Positions 7,487-15,329 of a stretch of 64,000 nucleotides of DNA are shown here, in pieces. Source of the stretch: Thermoguttaceae bacterium (GTDB taxonomy: Bacteria > Planctomycetota > Planctomycetia > Pirellulales > Thermoguttaceae); contig JAGBDN010000017.1 in NCBI GenBank assembly GCA_017937485.1, positions 1 to 64,000 of the forward strand. The letters run 5' to 3'. Each line of letters begins with the position of its first letter. Position 1 is the stretch's first letter. Under the pieces are notes generated by a model. That model saw only the letters and a list, made by a program, of their open reading frames with translations. It was not told where the DNA came from and ran no database searches. Both the position numbers and the translations under genes were made by a program.

Positions 7487-8986
7487 ATGACGAACAACGC
7501 AAACGAAAACGCAATCGAAAGCGGAAACGCGCCGTCGCGGCGCCGCGTCGCGGTTCTCGGCGGCGGGATTTCCGGACTCGCCGCCGCTTGGCGCCTGTCG
7601 AAAATCGCTCCGGAACTCGACGTCGTTCTTTGGGAGAAAACCGGGCGCGTCGGCGGGGTGATCGGCTCGAAACAAATCGACGGTTTTCACCTCGAAGCGA
7701 GCGTCGACAACTTCATTACGACCGTTCCTTGGGCGCTCGACCTTTGCAAGGAACTCGGTTTCGAGCAAGAACTTACGTCGACGAACAACCGTTACCGCCG
7801 CACGTTCGTCGTCCGTAAGCGCCGCCTTTACCCGCTCCCGGACGGCTTTATGACGATGGCGCCGACGAAACTTTACCCGATGGCGACGACGCCGCTGTTG
7901 AGCCCGCTCGGAAAGCTCCGCTGCGCGCTCGAATTGATTTTGCCGCGGCGGCGTTCGACGGAAGAAGAGTCGATCGCGGCGTTCGTAACGCGGCGCTTGG
8001 GTCGCGAAGCGTTCGAGCGTTTGGTCGAGCCGCTCGTCGGCGGGATTTACGGCGGCGACGCGAGCCGGTTGAGCTTGCAGGCGACGCTCCCGCGTTTCGC
8101 CGAAATGGAGCGGAAAGACCGGTCGCTGATTTGGTCGATGAAAAAGTCGCAAAAGAAAGCGAAAAAGGTCAAGCGCGAAGAGGAGAGCGGCGCGCGGTAC
8201 AGCTTTTTCTTGACGTTAAGTTCCGGAATGGAGTCGCTTCCGCGCCGTCTCGCCGAGCGGCTCGAATCGGAGAATCGGGCCCGCGTCGAGCTGAACCGGG
8301 AGGCGGTCAAACTCGAAAAAGCGTCCGACGCGAACGGAGCGAACGGCGACGGCGGTTGGCTCTTGACCGATTCGACCGGGAAAACGGAGCGTTTCGACGC
8401 CGTTCTTTGCGCGACGCCGTCCGACGCGGCGGGCGCGCTTTTCCGTTCGGTCGCGCCGATTACGTCGGAAGTTTGCGCCGGAACGGAGCGAACCGGAACG
8501 GCGATCGTTCACTTGGCGTTCCGCAACGAACAGGTCAAGCGCCCGGTCGCCGGAATGGGGTTCGTCGTCCCGCCGTCGGAGGGAAACGGCCTTCTCGCCG
8601 GGAGTTTCAGCAGTTTCAAATATCCGAGCCGCGCCCCGGAGGGAACGACGCTCTTGCGCATTTTCGTCGGCGGCGCCCGGTCGCCCGACTCGCTGACGAT
8701 TCCGGAATCGGAGTTGCTCGACCGCGTTTTGACGGAGACGCGGGCGCTTCTCGGCGTCGAAGGGGAGCCGTTAATGTCGGACGTCGCCCGCTTCCCGAAC
8801 GCAATGCCGCAATATTACTTGGGCCGACTCGACGCGATTCGCCGACTCCGCGAAGAACTCGCCGCGACGCCGACCCTCGCGCTTGCCGGAAACGCGCTCG
8901 AAGGCGTCGGACTCCCCGCTTGCGTCAAGAGCGGAAACGACGCCGCGGAGAAGATCGCCGCCGACCTCGGAATTTCCGCAAATTAA
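7487..8986 (+). CDS. hemG: FAD-dependent protoporphyrinogen/coproporphyrinogen oxidase (HemY type)
   Basis: Predicted 499 aa, cytoplasmic or membrane-associated flavoprotein of haem synthesis. The dinucleotide-binding motif VAVLGGGISGLAAAWRL is at about residues 21-37, followed by the EKTGRVGGVIGS flavin segment, as in the HemY/PPOX family; the C-terminal LAGNALEGVGLPACVKSG is the second FAD-contact motif. Length fits the family (about 460-500). A lysine-rich insertion (KKSQKKAKKVKREEE, about residues 221-235) is unusual. Whether it oxidises protoporphyrinogen or coproporphyrinogen cannot be told from sequence. Its last 76 codons are duplicated just downstream (9006-9233). Confidence 0.92.
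   Translation: MTNNANENAIESGNAPSRRRVAVLGGGISGLAAAWRLSKIAPELDVVLWEKTGRVGGVIGSKQIDGFHLEASVDNFITTVPWALDLCKELGFEQELTSTNNRYRRTFVVRKRRLYPLPDGFMTMAPTKLYPMATTPLLSPLGKLRCALELILPRRRSTEEESIAAFVTRRLGREAFERLVEPLVGGIYGGDASRLSLQATLPRFAEMERKDRSLIWSMKKSQKKAKKVKREEESGARYSFFLTLSSGMESLPRRLAERLESENRARVELNREAVKLEKASDANGANGDGGWLLTDSTGKTERFDAVLCATPSDAAGALFRSVAPITSEVCAGTERTGTAIVHLAFRNEQVKRPVAGMGFVVPPSEGNGLLAGSFSSFKYPSRAPEGTTLLRIFVGGARSPDSLTIPESELLDRVLTETRALLGVEGEPLMSDVARFPNAMPQYYLGRLDAIRRLREELAATPTLALAGNALEGVGLPACVKSGNDAAEKIAADLGISAN
8743..8970 (+). repeat. Direct repeat, copy 1 (3' end of hemG)
   Basis: This 228-base segment inside hemG recurs at 9006-9233 (offset 263 bases). I count 11 differences by eye, about 95% identity. 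Confidence 0.95.
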
Positions 8987-9005
8987 CAAAACGACGCAAG
9001 CCCCC

Positions 9006-9261
9006 GGCGCTTCTCGGCGTCGAAGGGGAACCGCTTATGTCGGACGTCGCCCGCTTCCCGAACGCGACGCCGCAATATTACTTGGGCCGACTCGACGCGA
9101 TTCGCCGACTTCGGGAAGAACTCGCCGCGACGCCGACCCTCGCGCTTGCCGGAAACGCGCTCGAAGGCGTCGGGCTCCCCGCTTGCGTCAAGAGCGGAAA
9201 CGACGCGGCGGATAAAATCGCCGCCGACCTCGGTTTCGCCGTTGAAAAAAGCGGTCGCTAA
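9006..9261 (+). pseudogene. Orphan 3' end of a second hemG allele
   Basis: The segment is in frame with the hemG reading for about 76 codons (from LLGVEGEPLMSDVARF to IAADLG), then ends GFAVEKSGR and a stop, whereas the intact gene ends GISAN. It has no start codon, signal or catalytic part of its own and is separated from hemG by about 20 bases after the hemG stop. Nine of the eleven base differences from the intact copy are synonymous; only Met-to-Thr and Glu-to-Asp change the protein. This suggests that the copies diverged while both were selected as protein, for example as two alleles, rather than decaying after a local duplication. Confidence 0.85.
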
Positions 9262-9450
9262 ACCCTCCGTTTCGCCCGTTTTCCCCAATTTAACGCCGAC
9301 GGCGCGGTTCGGGCGTTTCCCGTTTCGCGTCGTTCGTCCCAATTAACGCCGATTCGAACAACGGCGGCCCGGTTCCGTTCCGCGCCGCCCGCATTATTTC
9401 GCGTCGCTCGACGCTTTTTTCATTCGTTTTTCTATTCAAGGAACGTTAAT

Positions 9451-10410
9451 ATGAAAATCAAACCTCGCTGTTTGTCCGCCGGGATTCTCTTCGCCGACGT
9501 CGGGTGCGCGCCGATTACGCATTGTCCGGTTCCGGGCGAACTCGTCCAAACGGAGCGCGTCGAGCTGACGCTCGGCGGCTGCGCGTCGAACGTCGCGCTT
9601 AACCTTGCGAAACTTGAAGTTCCGACCGGCCTTTGCGGCTGCGTCGGCGACGACGCGTTCAGCGATTTCGTCTTTTCGGCGCTCCAAGACCCGTTGATCG
9701 ACCTCTCCGGCGTCCGTCGCGTTCCGAACGCCGGGCCCGGTTGTTCGTTGATCGTCAACGTCAAAGGCGAAGACCGCCGCTTCGTCAGCACGACCGGCGC
9801 GAACGCGCAATTTTCGCTCGACGATATTCCGACCGCTTGGACGGAAGAGTCGGAAGTCCTTTACATCGGCGGCTTTCTGATGATTCCGCCCCTCGAATCG
9901 GCCGCGACGGTCGAGTATTTGAAAGCGTTCCAAGCGCGCGGCGGGAAGACGATTTTGGACGTCGTTTTGTACGGAAATCGACCGTATTGGCCGGCGATCG
10001 AACCGCTCCTTCCTTACGTCGACTATTTCCTCCCGAACGACGACGAGGCCCGCGTCATTTGCGGCAAAACGGACCCGGTCGAGCAGGCGAAATTCTTCGT
10101 CGACGCGGGCGCCAAGACTTGCGTCGTTACTTGCGGCGGCGACGGTTCGATTTATTACTCGGCGAACGAGAAGTTCCGCGCCGATATTTTCCCGGTCGAG
10201 TTCGTCGGCGGCACCGGTTCCGGCGACGCGTTCGCGGCGGGCTTCGTCTCGGCGGTTCTCGACGGTTGCGACCCGGTCGAAACGGTTCGTCGAGCGAGCG
10301 CGCAAGGAATGAGTTGCGTTCGCGACGGCAGCGCGACCCGCAGCGTCTTTACGAAGGCGGAGTCGGAAGCCTTCTTGGCCGCCAACAATCTGAAAATCGA
10401 GTCGCTTTAA
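9451..10410 (+). CDS. PfkB/ribokinase-family carbohydrate kinase
   Basis: Predicted 319 aa, cytoplasmic. The N-terminal PfkB signature is visible (LTLGGCASNVALNLAKL, about residues 39-55), and the C-terminal signature carries the anion hole and catalytic Asp in FVGGTGSGDAFAAGF (about residues 251-265). It should phosphorylate a sugar or nucleoside at a primary hydroxyl using ATP; the substrate cannot be read off. The facing neighbour is a GRP-type sugar permease, so uptake followed by phosphorylation of the same sugar (ribose-like?) is a reasonable inference. The ATG at 9451 follows an AAGGAA ribosome site. A bidirectional terminator separates the two genes. Confidence 0.9.
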   Translation: MKIKPRCLSAGILFADVGCAPITHCPVPGELVQTERVELTLGGCASNVALNLAKLEVPTGLCGCVGDDAFSDFVFSALQDPLIDLSGVRRVPNAGPGCSLIVNVKGEDRRFVSTTGANAQFSLDDIPTAWTEESEVLYIGGFLMIPPLESAATVEYLKAFQARGGKTILDVVLYGNRPYWPAIEPLLPYVDYFLPNDDEARVICGKTDPVEQAKFFVDAGAKTCVVTCGGDGSIYYSANEKFRADIFPVEFVGGTGSGDAFAAGFVSAVLDGCDPVETVRRASAQGMSCVRDGSATRSVFTKAESEAFLAANNLKIESL

Positions 10411-10527
10411 TCGGTCGAGCGATTGAGTTCGCCGCCGTTTAACCAATTTTAAGCGCCGCCCGACTTGAAAAACCGAGTCGCGTTTATCGGTTAAACCGGT
10501 TTCGGTCGACCGTTCGAAACGTCAAAC

Positions 10528-10553
10528 CGGGCAAACCGCGCAAAACAGGCAAG
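10528..10553 (+). repeat. 26-bp dispersed intergenic motif, copy 2
   Basis: Core GCAAACCGCGCAAAACAGGC at 10531-10550, immediately upstream of the bidirectional terminator. It differs from the 4568 copy at four or five positions. Confidence 0.55.
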
Positions 10554-10592
10554 AAAAAACGCCGCGTCCTTTTCGGAAACGCGGCGTTTTTT
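10554..10592. terminator. Bidirectional intrinsic terminator
   Basis: AAAAAACGCCGCGT (10554-10567) pairs perfectly with ACGCGGCGTTTTTT (10579-10592) across an 11-base loop. It has a T-run on both strands, serving the kinase gene (plus) and the permease gene (minus). Confidence 0.92.
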
Positions 10593-10628
10593 CGTTATTT
10601 AAGCGTTAAGCCGAAACGCTCGACCGGT

Positions 10629-11921
10629 TCAAGCGGCGGGTTCCGCTTCCGGAGCGGCTTCGGTCGCCGGTTTCGCCGGAGCCGATTCCTCGACCGCCGG
10701 GGCTTCCGCCGGTTCAACCGCTTCCGCTTCGGTCGCGGTTTCGTCGCCGACGAGCGCGTCGACGGCGGTTTCGGTCGCTTCCGCTTCCCCTTCGACCGTC
10801 GCGACGGCGGCTTCGTCGGTCGGTTCGGCGGCGGGCGTTTCTATTTTCGCGCCGATAATCAATCCCAAGCCGACGACGAAGAAAACGAACATCGCGGCCA
10901 ACATACGAACGACGTCCTTCGACGCGCCCTTAAATTCGCGCCAAATGAAGACGCCCCAAATCGCCGAAACGAGCGTCGCGCCTTGACCGAGCCCGTACGC
11001 GATCGCCATCGAGACCGCGCCCGCCGCGACGACGCTAAACGTCATCCCGACCGCCCAAACGGCGCCGCCGATCCAGCCCCAGAAGTGATTGCGGAGCGAA
11101 CCCTTGAAGTAAGCGCCCTTTTCGACCGGTTCGCCGACGAACGGCTTCTTCATCAAATACGGCATCACAAAGAAGTTGCTAATCAACACGCCGAGCGCGA
11201 AGCACATGTTCGCCGCGTAAGGGCCCATCTTGCCGGCTTCCAACCCCGCGCCGACTTCCGCCGCTTTCGCAAGGTTTTCGAACGTCGGATCGATCAGCGC
11301 GCCGTCCAACTCGACTTTCGCCATCGAATTCGCGACAAAATAAGAAAAGAGCGACATCAACACGCCGCAAACGACCGCGAGCGTCAGCCCCTTGCCGATC
11401 GGCTTCTTTTCGCCGCCTTCCGCTTGAAGCGCCGCGTCGCGTTTGCGATACGAAAGCGCGCTCGTAATAATCGCCAACGTTACCAAGCCGACGCCGACGA
11501 AAAGAAGCGTCGAGTCGCCGGAGCCCGCCGGGTTCGCGATGTAATTCCACAACACGCCGAGAACCAGCGCCAAACCGATCCCGACCGGAAACGCGACCGA
11601 CATCCCGGCGATCGCGATCGCCGCGACGAGCAAAATGTTCGCGATATTAAAAACGACGCCCCCCGCGAACGCCCAACCGATCGCCGCGCCGTTCGCTTGC
11701 TTCAAGTCCGCGCAGAACGAACGCCCGAGTTCGCCGTTCGACCCCATCGTCAAGCCGAAAATCAGCGCCGCCGCGACGACGCCGAAGACGTAATCCCAAT
11801 AAAACAGCTCGTAACGCCATTTCGAGTCGACCAACTTTTGAGCGTTCGCCCAAGACCCCCAGCACAACATCGTAACGACGCAAAACGCGACCGCCAGCCC
11901 GAAACTTTCGACTAAAAACAT
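10629..11921 (-). CDS. GRP-type (DMT superfamily) sugar permease with Ala/Glu/Pro-rich tail
   Basis: Predicted 430 aa, about ten membrane segments in residues 1-345. The start MFLVESFGLAVAFCVVTMLC, the CWGSWANAQKL motif after helix 1, the paired DMT halves and the late YGLGQGATLVSAIWGVFIWR segment resemble the glucose/ribose porter (GRP) group, which includes RhaT-like and TMEM144-like proteins. The last 80 or so residues are a low-complexity Ala/Glu/Pro/Thr tail that is not part of the family. It is convergent with a PfkB kinase. A minus-strand promoter is seen at 12094-12122. Family is fairly sure; the transported sugar is unknown. Confidence 0.82.
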   Translation of the reverse strand: MFLVESFGLAVAFCVVTMLCWGSWANAQKLVDSKWRYELFYWDYVFGVVAAALIFGLTMGSNGELGRSFCADLKQANGAAIGWAFAGGVVFNIANILLVAAIAIAGMSVAFPVGIGLALVLGVLWNYIANPAGSGDSTLLFVGVGLVTLAIITSALSYRKRDAALQAEGGEKKPIGKGLTLAVVCGVLMSLFSYFVANSMAKVELDGALIDPTFENLAKAAEVGAGLEAGKMGPYAANMCFALGVLISNFFVMPYLMKKPFVGEPVEKGAYFKGSLRNHFWGWIGGAVWAVGMTFSVVAAGAVSMAIAYGLGQGATLVSAIWGVFIWREFKGASKDVVRMLAAMFVFFVVGLGLIIGAKIETPAAEPTDEAAVATVEGEAEATETAVDALVGDETATEAEAVEPAEAPAVEESAPAKPATEAAPEAEPAA

Positions 11922-12342
11922 CGCCGCCCCTTTAAAAATAACGTCCCAACGGCGATTCGCGTTCGCCGAAACGCTCGGCGACTCTTACGCAAACCCCGCG
12001 ACTTTCGCAAATTATCGAAAAAAGCGCCCAACGCGCCGTCGAGAACCGCCGGTCGACGCTAAACCGCGACGCCGAAACGCTCCCGCGACGTATAGGATAA
12101 CGGATTCTTCGCCGTTTTTCAAGCAAATTTCGCAAAAAACGACCAAATTTTTCGCCGTCGCCGATTGACGAATCGCGTTAAGCGGAAATAATGAAAAAGA
12201 TTCGCGGCGTTTCCGCGCCAATTCGTTCCGCTCGCCGTCCGCGTTTCGCGGAGCCGTTCCCCGCGCGGCTTCCGCGTTCCGCCGACGTCCGCTCCAGCGA
12301 ACGCCGCCGATAATTTAAACGAAAATCGAAAACGAGGCAAAA
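11922..12342. other. Divergent intergenic region, permease and SBF transporter
   Basis: Holds the minus-strand promoter at 12094-12122 and, for the plus-strand gene, TTGACG at 12165-12170 with a weak -10 (TAATGA, 12189-12194) 18 bases on. I see no other feature. A 40-codon frame from 12191 has no ribosome site and is not called. Confidence 0.6.
12094..12122 (-). promoter_or_regulatory. Promoter for the GRP permease gene
   Basis: Minus strand: TTGAAA (12122-12117), 17-base spacer, TATCCT (12099-12094). The predicted leader is about 165 bases. Confidence 0.45.
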
Positions 12343-13335
12343 ATGGCGTCGTCGTTGCGTCCGCTCGCGCTCCTCGGAGCGTTCGTCGTCGGTTATCTCT
12401 TCCCGCAAGGGGCCGCGCTCGCTTGGGCGATTCCTTGGTTCGTCCGCTTTATGCTCTTCGCGGTCTTCCTGAAATTGGAGTTTCCGAAGTTGCGGCTGCG
12501 GCGGAGCCATTGGGCGATTTTGGCGCTGAACCTCGGCGGCGCCGTCGTCGGTTGCGAACTTTTTCGACTTTTCGACGCGGAAACGTTCGCGTTGACGGCG
12601 TTTTTCACCGCGATCGCTCCGACGGCGACCGCAGCGCCCGCGGTCGGCGGCTTTTTGAAACGCGACGTCGAATATATCGTCGCCGGGCTGTTGCTGACGA
12701 CGTTCGGTTTCGCGGTCGCGCTCCCGACGCTGTTGCCTTGGGTTCTCGGCAAGCCGGTTTCCGGAGCGTTCCTCGACGTCGCGTCGAACGTCGGTTCGGT
12801 CGTCGTCGCGCCGATTATCGCCGCTCGAATCGTTCGGGCGCTTTACCCGGCGTCGCAAGGTTGGACGGCGCGCTTAAAGAACGTAACGTTCGGCGCTTGG
12901 GTCGCGATGGTAACGATCATCGCGGCGAAGGCGACGACCTTTATCGCCGACCCGGCCAACGGCGTCCGTCCGACGATTTTGCTTGAAATCGGCGCTTTGT
13001 CGCTCGTCGTTTGCGCCCTAAATTTCGGACTGGGCTATCTCGTTGGAGAACGGGACTTCCGACCGGAAGCGAGCCAAACGCTCGGGCAAAAGAACACCGG
13101 CGCGGCGATTTACTTCGCGGCCCTGTACGCCGACCCGGTCGTCGCGCTCGGCCCGACGCTTTACGTCTTGTGGCACAACGTTTGGAACGCCGCGCAACTC
13201 GAAATTCTCGCCCTCAAAGAGCGGAAAAAAGAGCGAAAAGCGGAGCCGCCCGCCGCCGCGCAAACCGCCGACGGCGAAAACGAATCCAACGCCGTCGACG
13301 CCGCGTCGCCAACGCGAAAAAGCCAAATCAGATAA
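12343..13335 (+). CDS. Bile acid:sodium symporter (SBF/BASS) family membrane protein
   Basis: Predicted 330 aa with nine or ten hydrophobic segments through about residue 285 and a hydrophilic Lys/Glu/Ala tail. The crossover-helix regions are recognisable: an early TAIAPTATAAPAVGGFLKRD and a late GQKNTGAAIYFAALYADP, the latter matching the GxKNT-type segment of SBF proteins that contacts the substrate. The family transports organic anions or small precursors (bile acids, pantoate, pyruvate) with sodium; the substrate is not predictable here. It lies 45 bases before ispF on the same strand and may be cotranscribed with ispF and apbE. Confidence 0.75.
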   Translation: MASSLRPLALLGAFVVGYLFPQGAALAWAIPWFVRFMLFAVFLKLEFPKLRLRRSHWAILALNLGGAVVGCELFRLFDAETFALTAFFTAIAPTATAAPAVGGFLKRDVEYIVAGLLLTTFGFAVALPTLLPWVLGKPVSGAFLDVASNVGSVVVAPIIAARIVRALYPASQGWTARLKNVTFGAWVAMVTIIAAKATTFIADPANGVRPTILLEIGALSLVVCALNFGLGYLVGERDFRPEASQTLGQKNTGAAIYFAALYADPVVALGPTLYVLWHNVWNAAQLEILALKERKKERKAEPPAAAQTADGENESNAVDAASPTRKSQIR

Positions 13336-13380
13336 AACCTTTAACGGCGGCGCTTAAAACGTCCGCAAGGAGAATCGACA

Positions 13381-13878
13381 ATGAAATATCGAATCGGGTT
13401 CGGGTGCGACCTGCACCGTTTCACCGAAGGCGTTTCGCTCCGTTTGGGGGGCGTTTCGATTCCGTTTTCGAAGTCGCTGCTCGGGCATTCGGACGCCGAC
13501 GTTTTGTTACACGCCATCGCCGACGCGCTCCTCGGCGCCGCCGGGTTGGGCGACATTGGCGAACTTTTTCCCGATACCGCCGAGGAAAACCGGGGCCGCG
13601 ACTCCGGCGAAATCCTCGCGCTCTGCAACGAAGCGGTCGCGGAAGCCGGTTGGCAAGTCTCGAATCTCGACTGCGTCGTTTCGGCGCAACGTCCGAAATT
13701 AGGCCCGCTTAAAGAAACGATGCGCAACCGTATCGCGGCGATTCTCGGCGTCGAACCCGGTCAAGTCAACGTCAAAGCGAAGACCGGCGAACACGTCGGC
13801 CCGGTCGGTCGTCTCGAAGCGATCGAAGCGCAGGCGGTCGTTTTGCTCGAACCGCTCGACGCAACCTCCGCCGACTAA
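13381..13878 (+). CDS. ispF: 2-C-methyl-D-erythritol 2,4-cyclodiphosphate synthase
   Basis: Predicted 165 aa, normal for the family. It cyclises CDP-methylerythritol 2-phosphate with release of CMP in the MEP isoprenoid pathway. Zinc ligands are visible in GCDLHRF (Asp and His, about residues 9-11) and in the family signature LLGHSDADVLLHAIADALLG (second His at about 43); GDIGELFPDT and VVSAQRPKLGP follow as expected. AAGGAG sits nine bases before the ATG. The start and end match the family closely. Confidence 0.97.
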   Translation: MKYRIGFGCDLHRFTEGVSLRLGGVSIPFSKSLLGHSDADVLLHAIADALLGAAGLGDIGELFPDTAEENRGRDSGEILALCNEAVAEAGWQVSNLDCVVSAQRPKLGPLKETMRNRIAAILGVEPGQVNVKAKTGEHVGPVGRLEAIEAQAVVLLEPLDATSAD

Positions 13879-13941
13879 CGCGTTATCGCTTCTCGACTTC
13901 CCCGTTTTTCCCCCTTTTTCCCGCTTTCCGGAGTTCCCGCA

Positions 13942-15285
13942 ATGCCGATTTTCCCGAGCGGCCCGCTGACCGTTTACCGTCGCGCGGCGATGGCGTCCGA
14001 TTTCGAAGTTTCGCTCAACGCGACCCGCGACGACTCCGGGGCCGACGCGGCGCTCGACGCGCTCGACGAGGTTGACCGCGTTGAAAACGTCCTGTCGATT
14101 TTCCGCTCGACGACGCTTGCGAGCCGCGTAAACCTTTTGGCGGCGGAGCTTAACGTTCGCGTCGACGAAGAGTTTTGGGGCTGGCTCGAAACGGCGATTC
14201 GCTTTTCGGAAGAGACCGAAGGCGCGTTCGACGTCGCGGCGGCGCCTCTTTGGCGCGCTTGGGGGTTCGCGAAGCGAGACGGCGAGTTTCCGGCGCCGGA
14301 CGTTCTTAAACGCGCGCTCCAACTCTCGGGAACTCGGCATTTGCAACTCGACGAAGCGGAGCGGTCGATCGCGTTCGACGAAGAGGGCGTCGAGTTGAAT
14401 TTCGGCGCGATCGGAAAAGGAATCGCGCTCGACGCCGCCGCGCAAAAGCTCCTCGACGGCGGGCAAACGGACTTTATCATCCAAGGCGGGAAAAGCGGTT
14501 GCGTCGCGCGCGGCGGGCGGCTCAACGACGATCTTTTCGTTTTCGGCGACTTTGCCGACGAAAAATCCGACGAAAGCGACGACGAAAACCGCAATAAAGA
14601 AACGAACGCGACGCGTCCCGACGCCTTCCCCAAAAACGCCGTTTTCGCGTTCGGTTCCGCGGTCGAAACCGTTTTAACGCAAGGGTTGGGCGCGCTCTCC
14701 TCTTTCAACGACGCCGCGTCGCCCGACGCAGCAAAAAACGAAGACGCGGAAGACGACGACCCGGAGTTCGACGAAGAGAGCGGGCGGCGTCGCAAGACGT
14801 CGCGTCGCGCCGACGAAGAGGCGGTCGACGCGTTGATTCCCGATTTTTTGAAACCGGACGCGGAAACGGAGCGCTTGGCGTTACTTTCTAAAGCGCGTCG
14901 TTACCCGGGTTGGACGATCGGCGTCGCGCACCCGCTTTTCCCGGAGCGTCGACTCGGCGAAATCTTCCTCCGCGACCGCGCCCTGGCGACGTCCGGCTCG
15001 ACGTACCAGTTTTTCCGTTGCGGCGGCAAGCGTTACTCGCACGTCGTCGACCCGCGCGACGGCTACCCGACGACCGGCGTCCTCTCGACGACCGTCTTGG
15101 CCCCGACCGCGACGGAGGCGGACGCGCTTTCGACGGCGTTTTTCGTTCTCGGCCCGGAAAAAACGGCGGCGTTCTGCGCCAAGCGTCCGGAAATCGGCGC
15201 GCTCCTCGTCCTCGAACGCGAAACGTCCCCCGGATACGCCCTCGCGACGTTCAACCTCGGCCCGGACGTTTGGCGCGAGCTTTAA
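13942..15285 (+). CDS. apbE: ApbE-like FAD:protein FMN transferase with a large acidic insertion
   Basis: Predicted 447 aa. ApbE enzymes attach FMN to a Thr/Ser in Na+-pumping NQR/RNF-type flavoproteins using FAD and Mg2+. Visible signatures: LNFGAIGKGIALDAAAQKLL (about residues 153-172), DFIIQGGKSGCVARGG, LATSGSTYQFF and the C-terminal YSHVVDPRDGYPTTG. Between the central and C-terminal parts (about residues 195-305) is a 110-residue Asp/Glu-rich insertion that family members of about 330 aa lack. No signal peptide or lipobox is seen, whereas many ApbEs are exported lipoproteins. No target flavoprotein is encoded in this window. Gap to ispF is 63 bases. Confidence 0.9.
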   Translation: MPIFPSGPLTVYRRAAMASDFEVSLNATRDDSGADAALDALDEVDRVENVLSIFRSTTLASRVNLLAAELNVRVDEEFWGWLETAIRFSEETEGAFDVAAAPLWRAWGFAKRDGEFPAPDVLKRALQLSGTRHLQLDEAERSIAFDEEGVELNFGAIGKGIALDAAAQKLLDGGQTDFIIQGGKSGCVARGGRLNDDLFVFGDFADEKSDESDDENRNKETNATRPDAFPKNAVFAFGSAVETVLTQGLGALSSFNDAASPDAAKNEDAEDDDPEFDEESGRRRKTSRRADEEAVDALIPDFLKPDAETERLALLSKARRYPGWTIGVAHPLFPERRLGEIFLRDRALATSGSTYQFFRCGGKRYSHVVDPRDGYPTTGVLSTTVLAPTATEADALSTAFFVLGPEKTAAFCAKRPEIGALLVLERETSPGYALATFNLGPDVWREL

Positions 15286-15329
15286 ACGCCGCGAACGCTC
15301 GACTTATTTTAACGCCGCGCCGTCGGTCG

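Noticed and set aside
8131..9261. Plus-strand frame joining an out-of-frame part of hemG to the duplicated hemG tail
   Set aside because: The first 290 codons are a shadow of hemG; only the part after 9006 has protein meaning, and I annotated that as an orphan 3' end.
12191..12313. 40-codon frame (MKKIRGVSAP...) before the SBF transporter
   Set aside because: No ribosome site, Arg-rich composition typical of chance frames here, and the ATG overlaps the weak -10.
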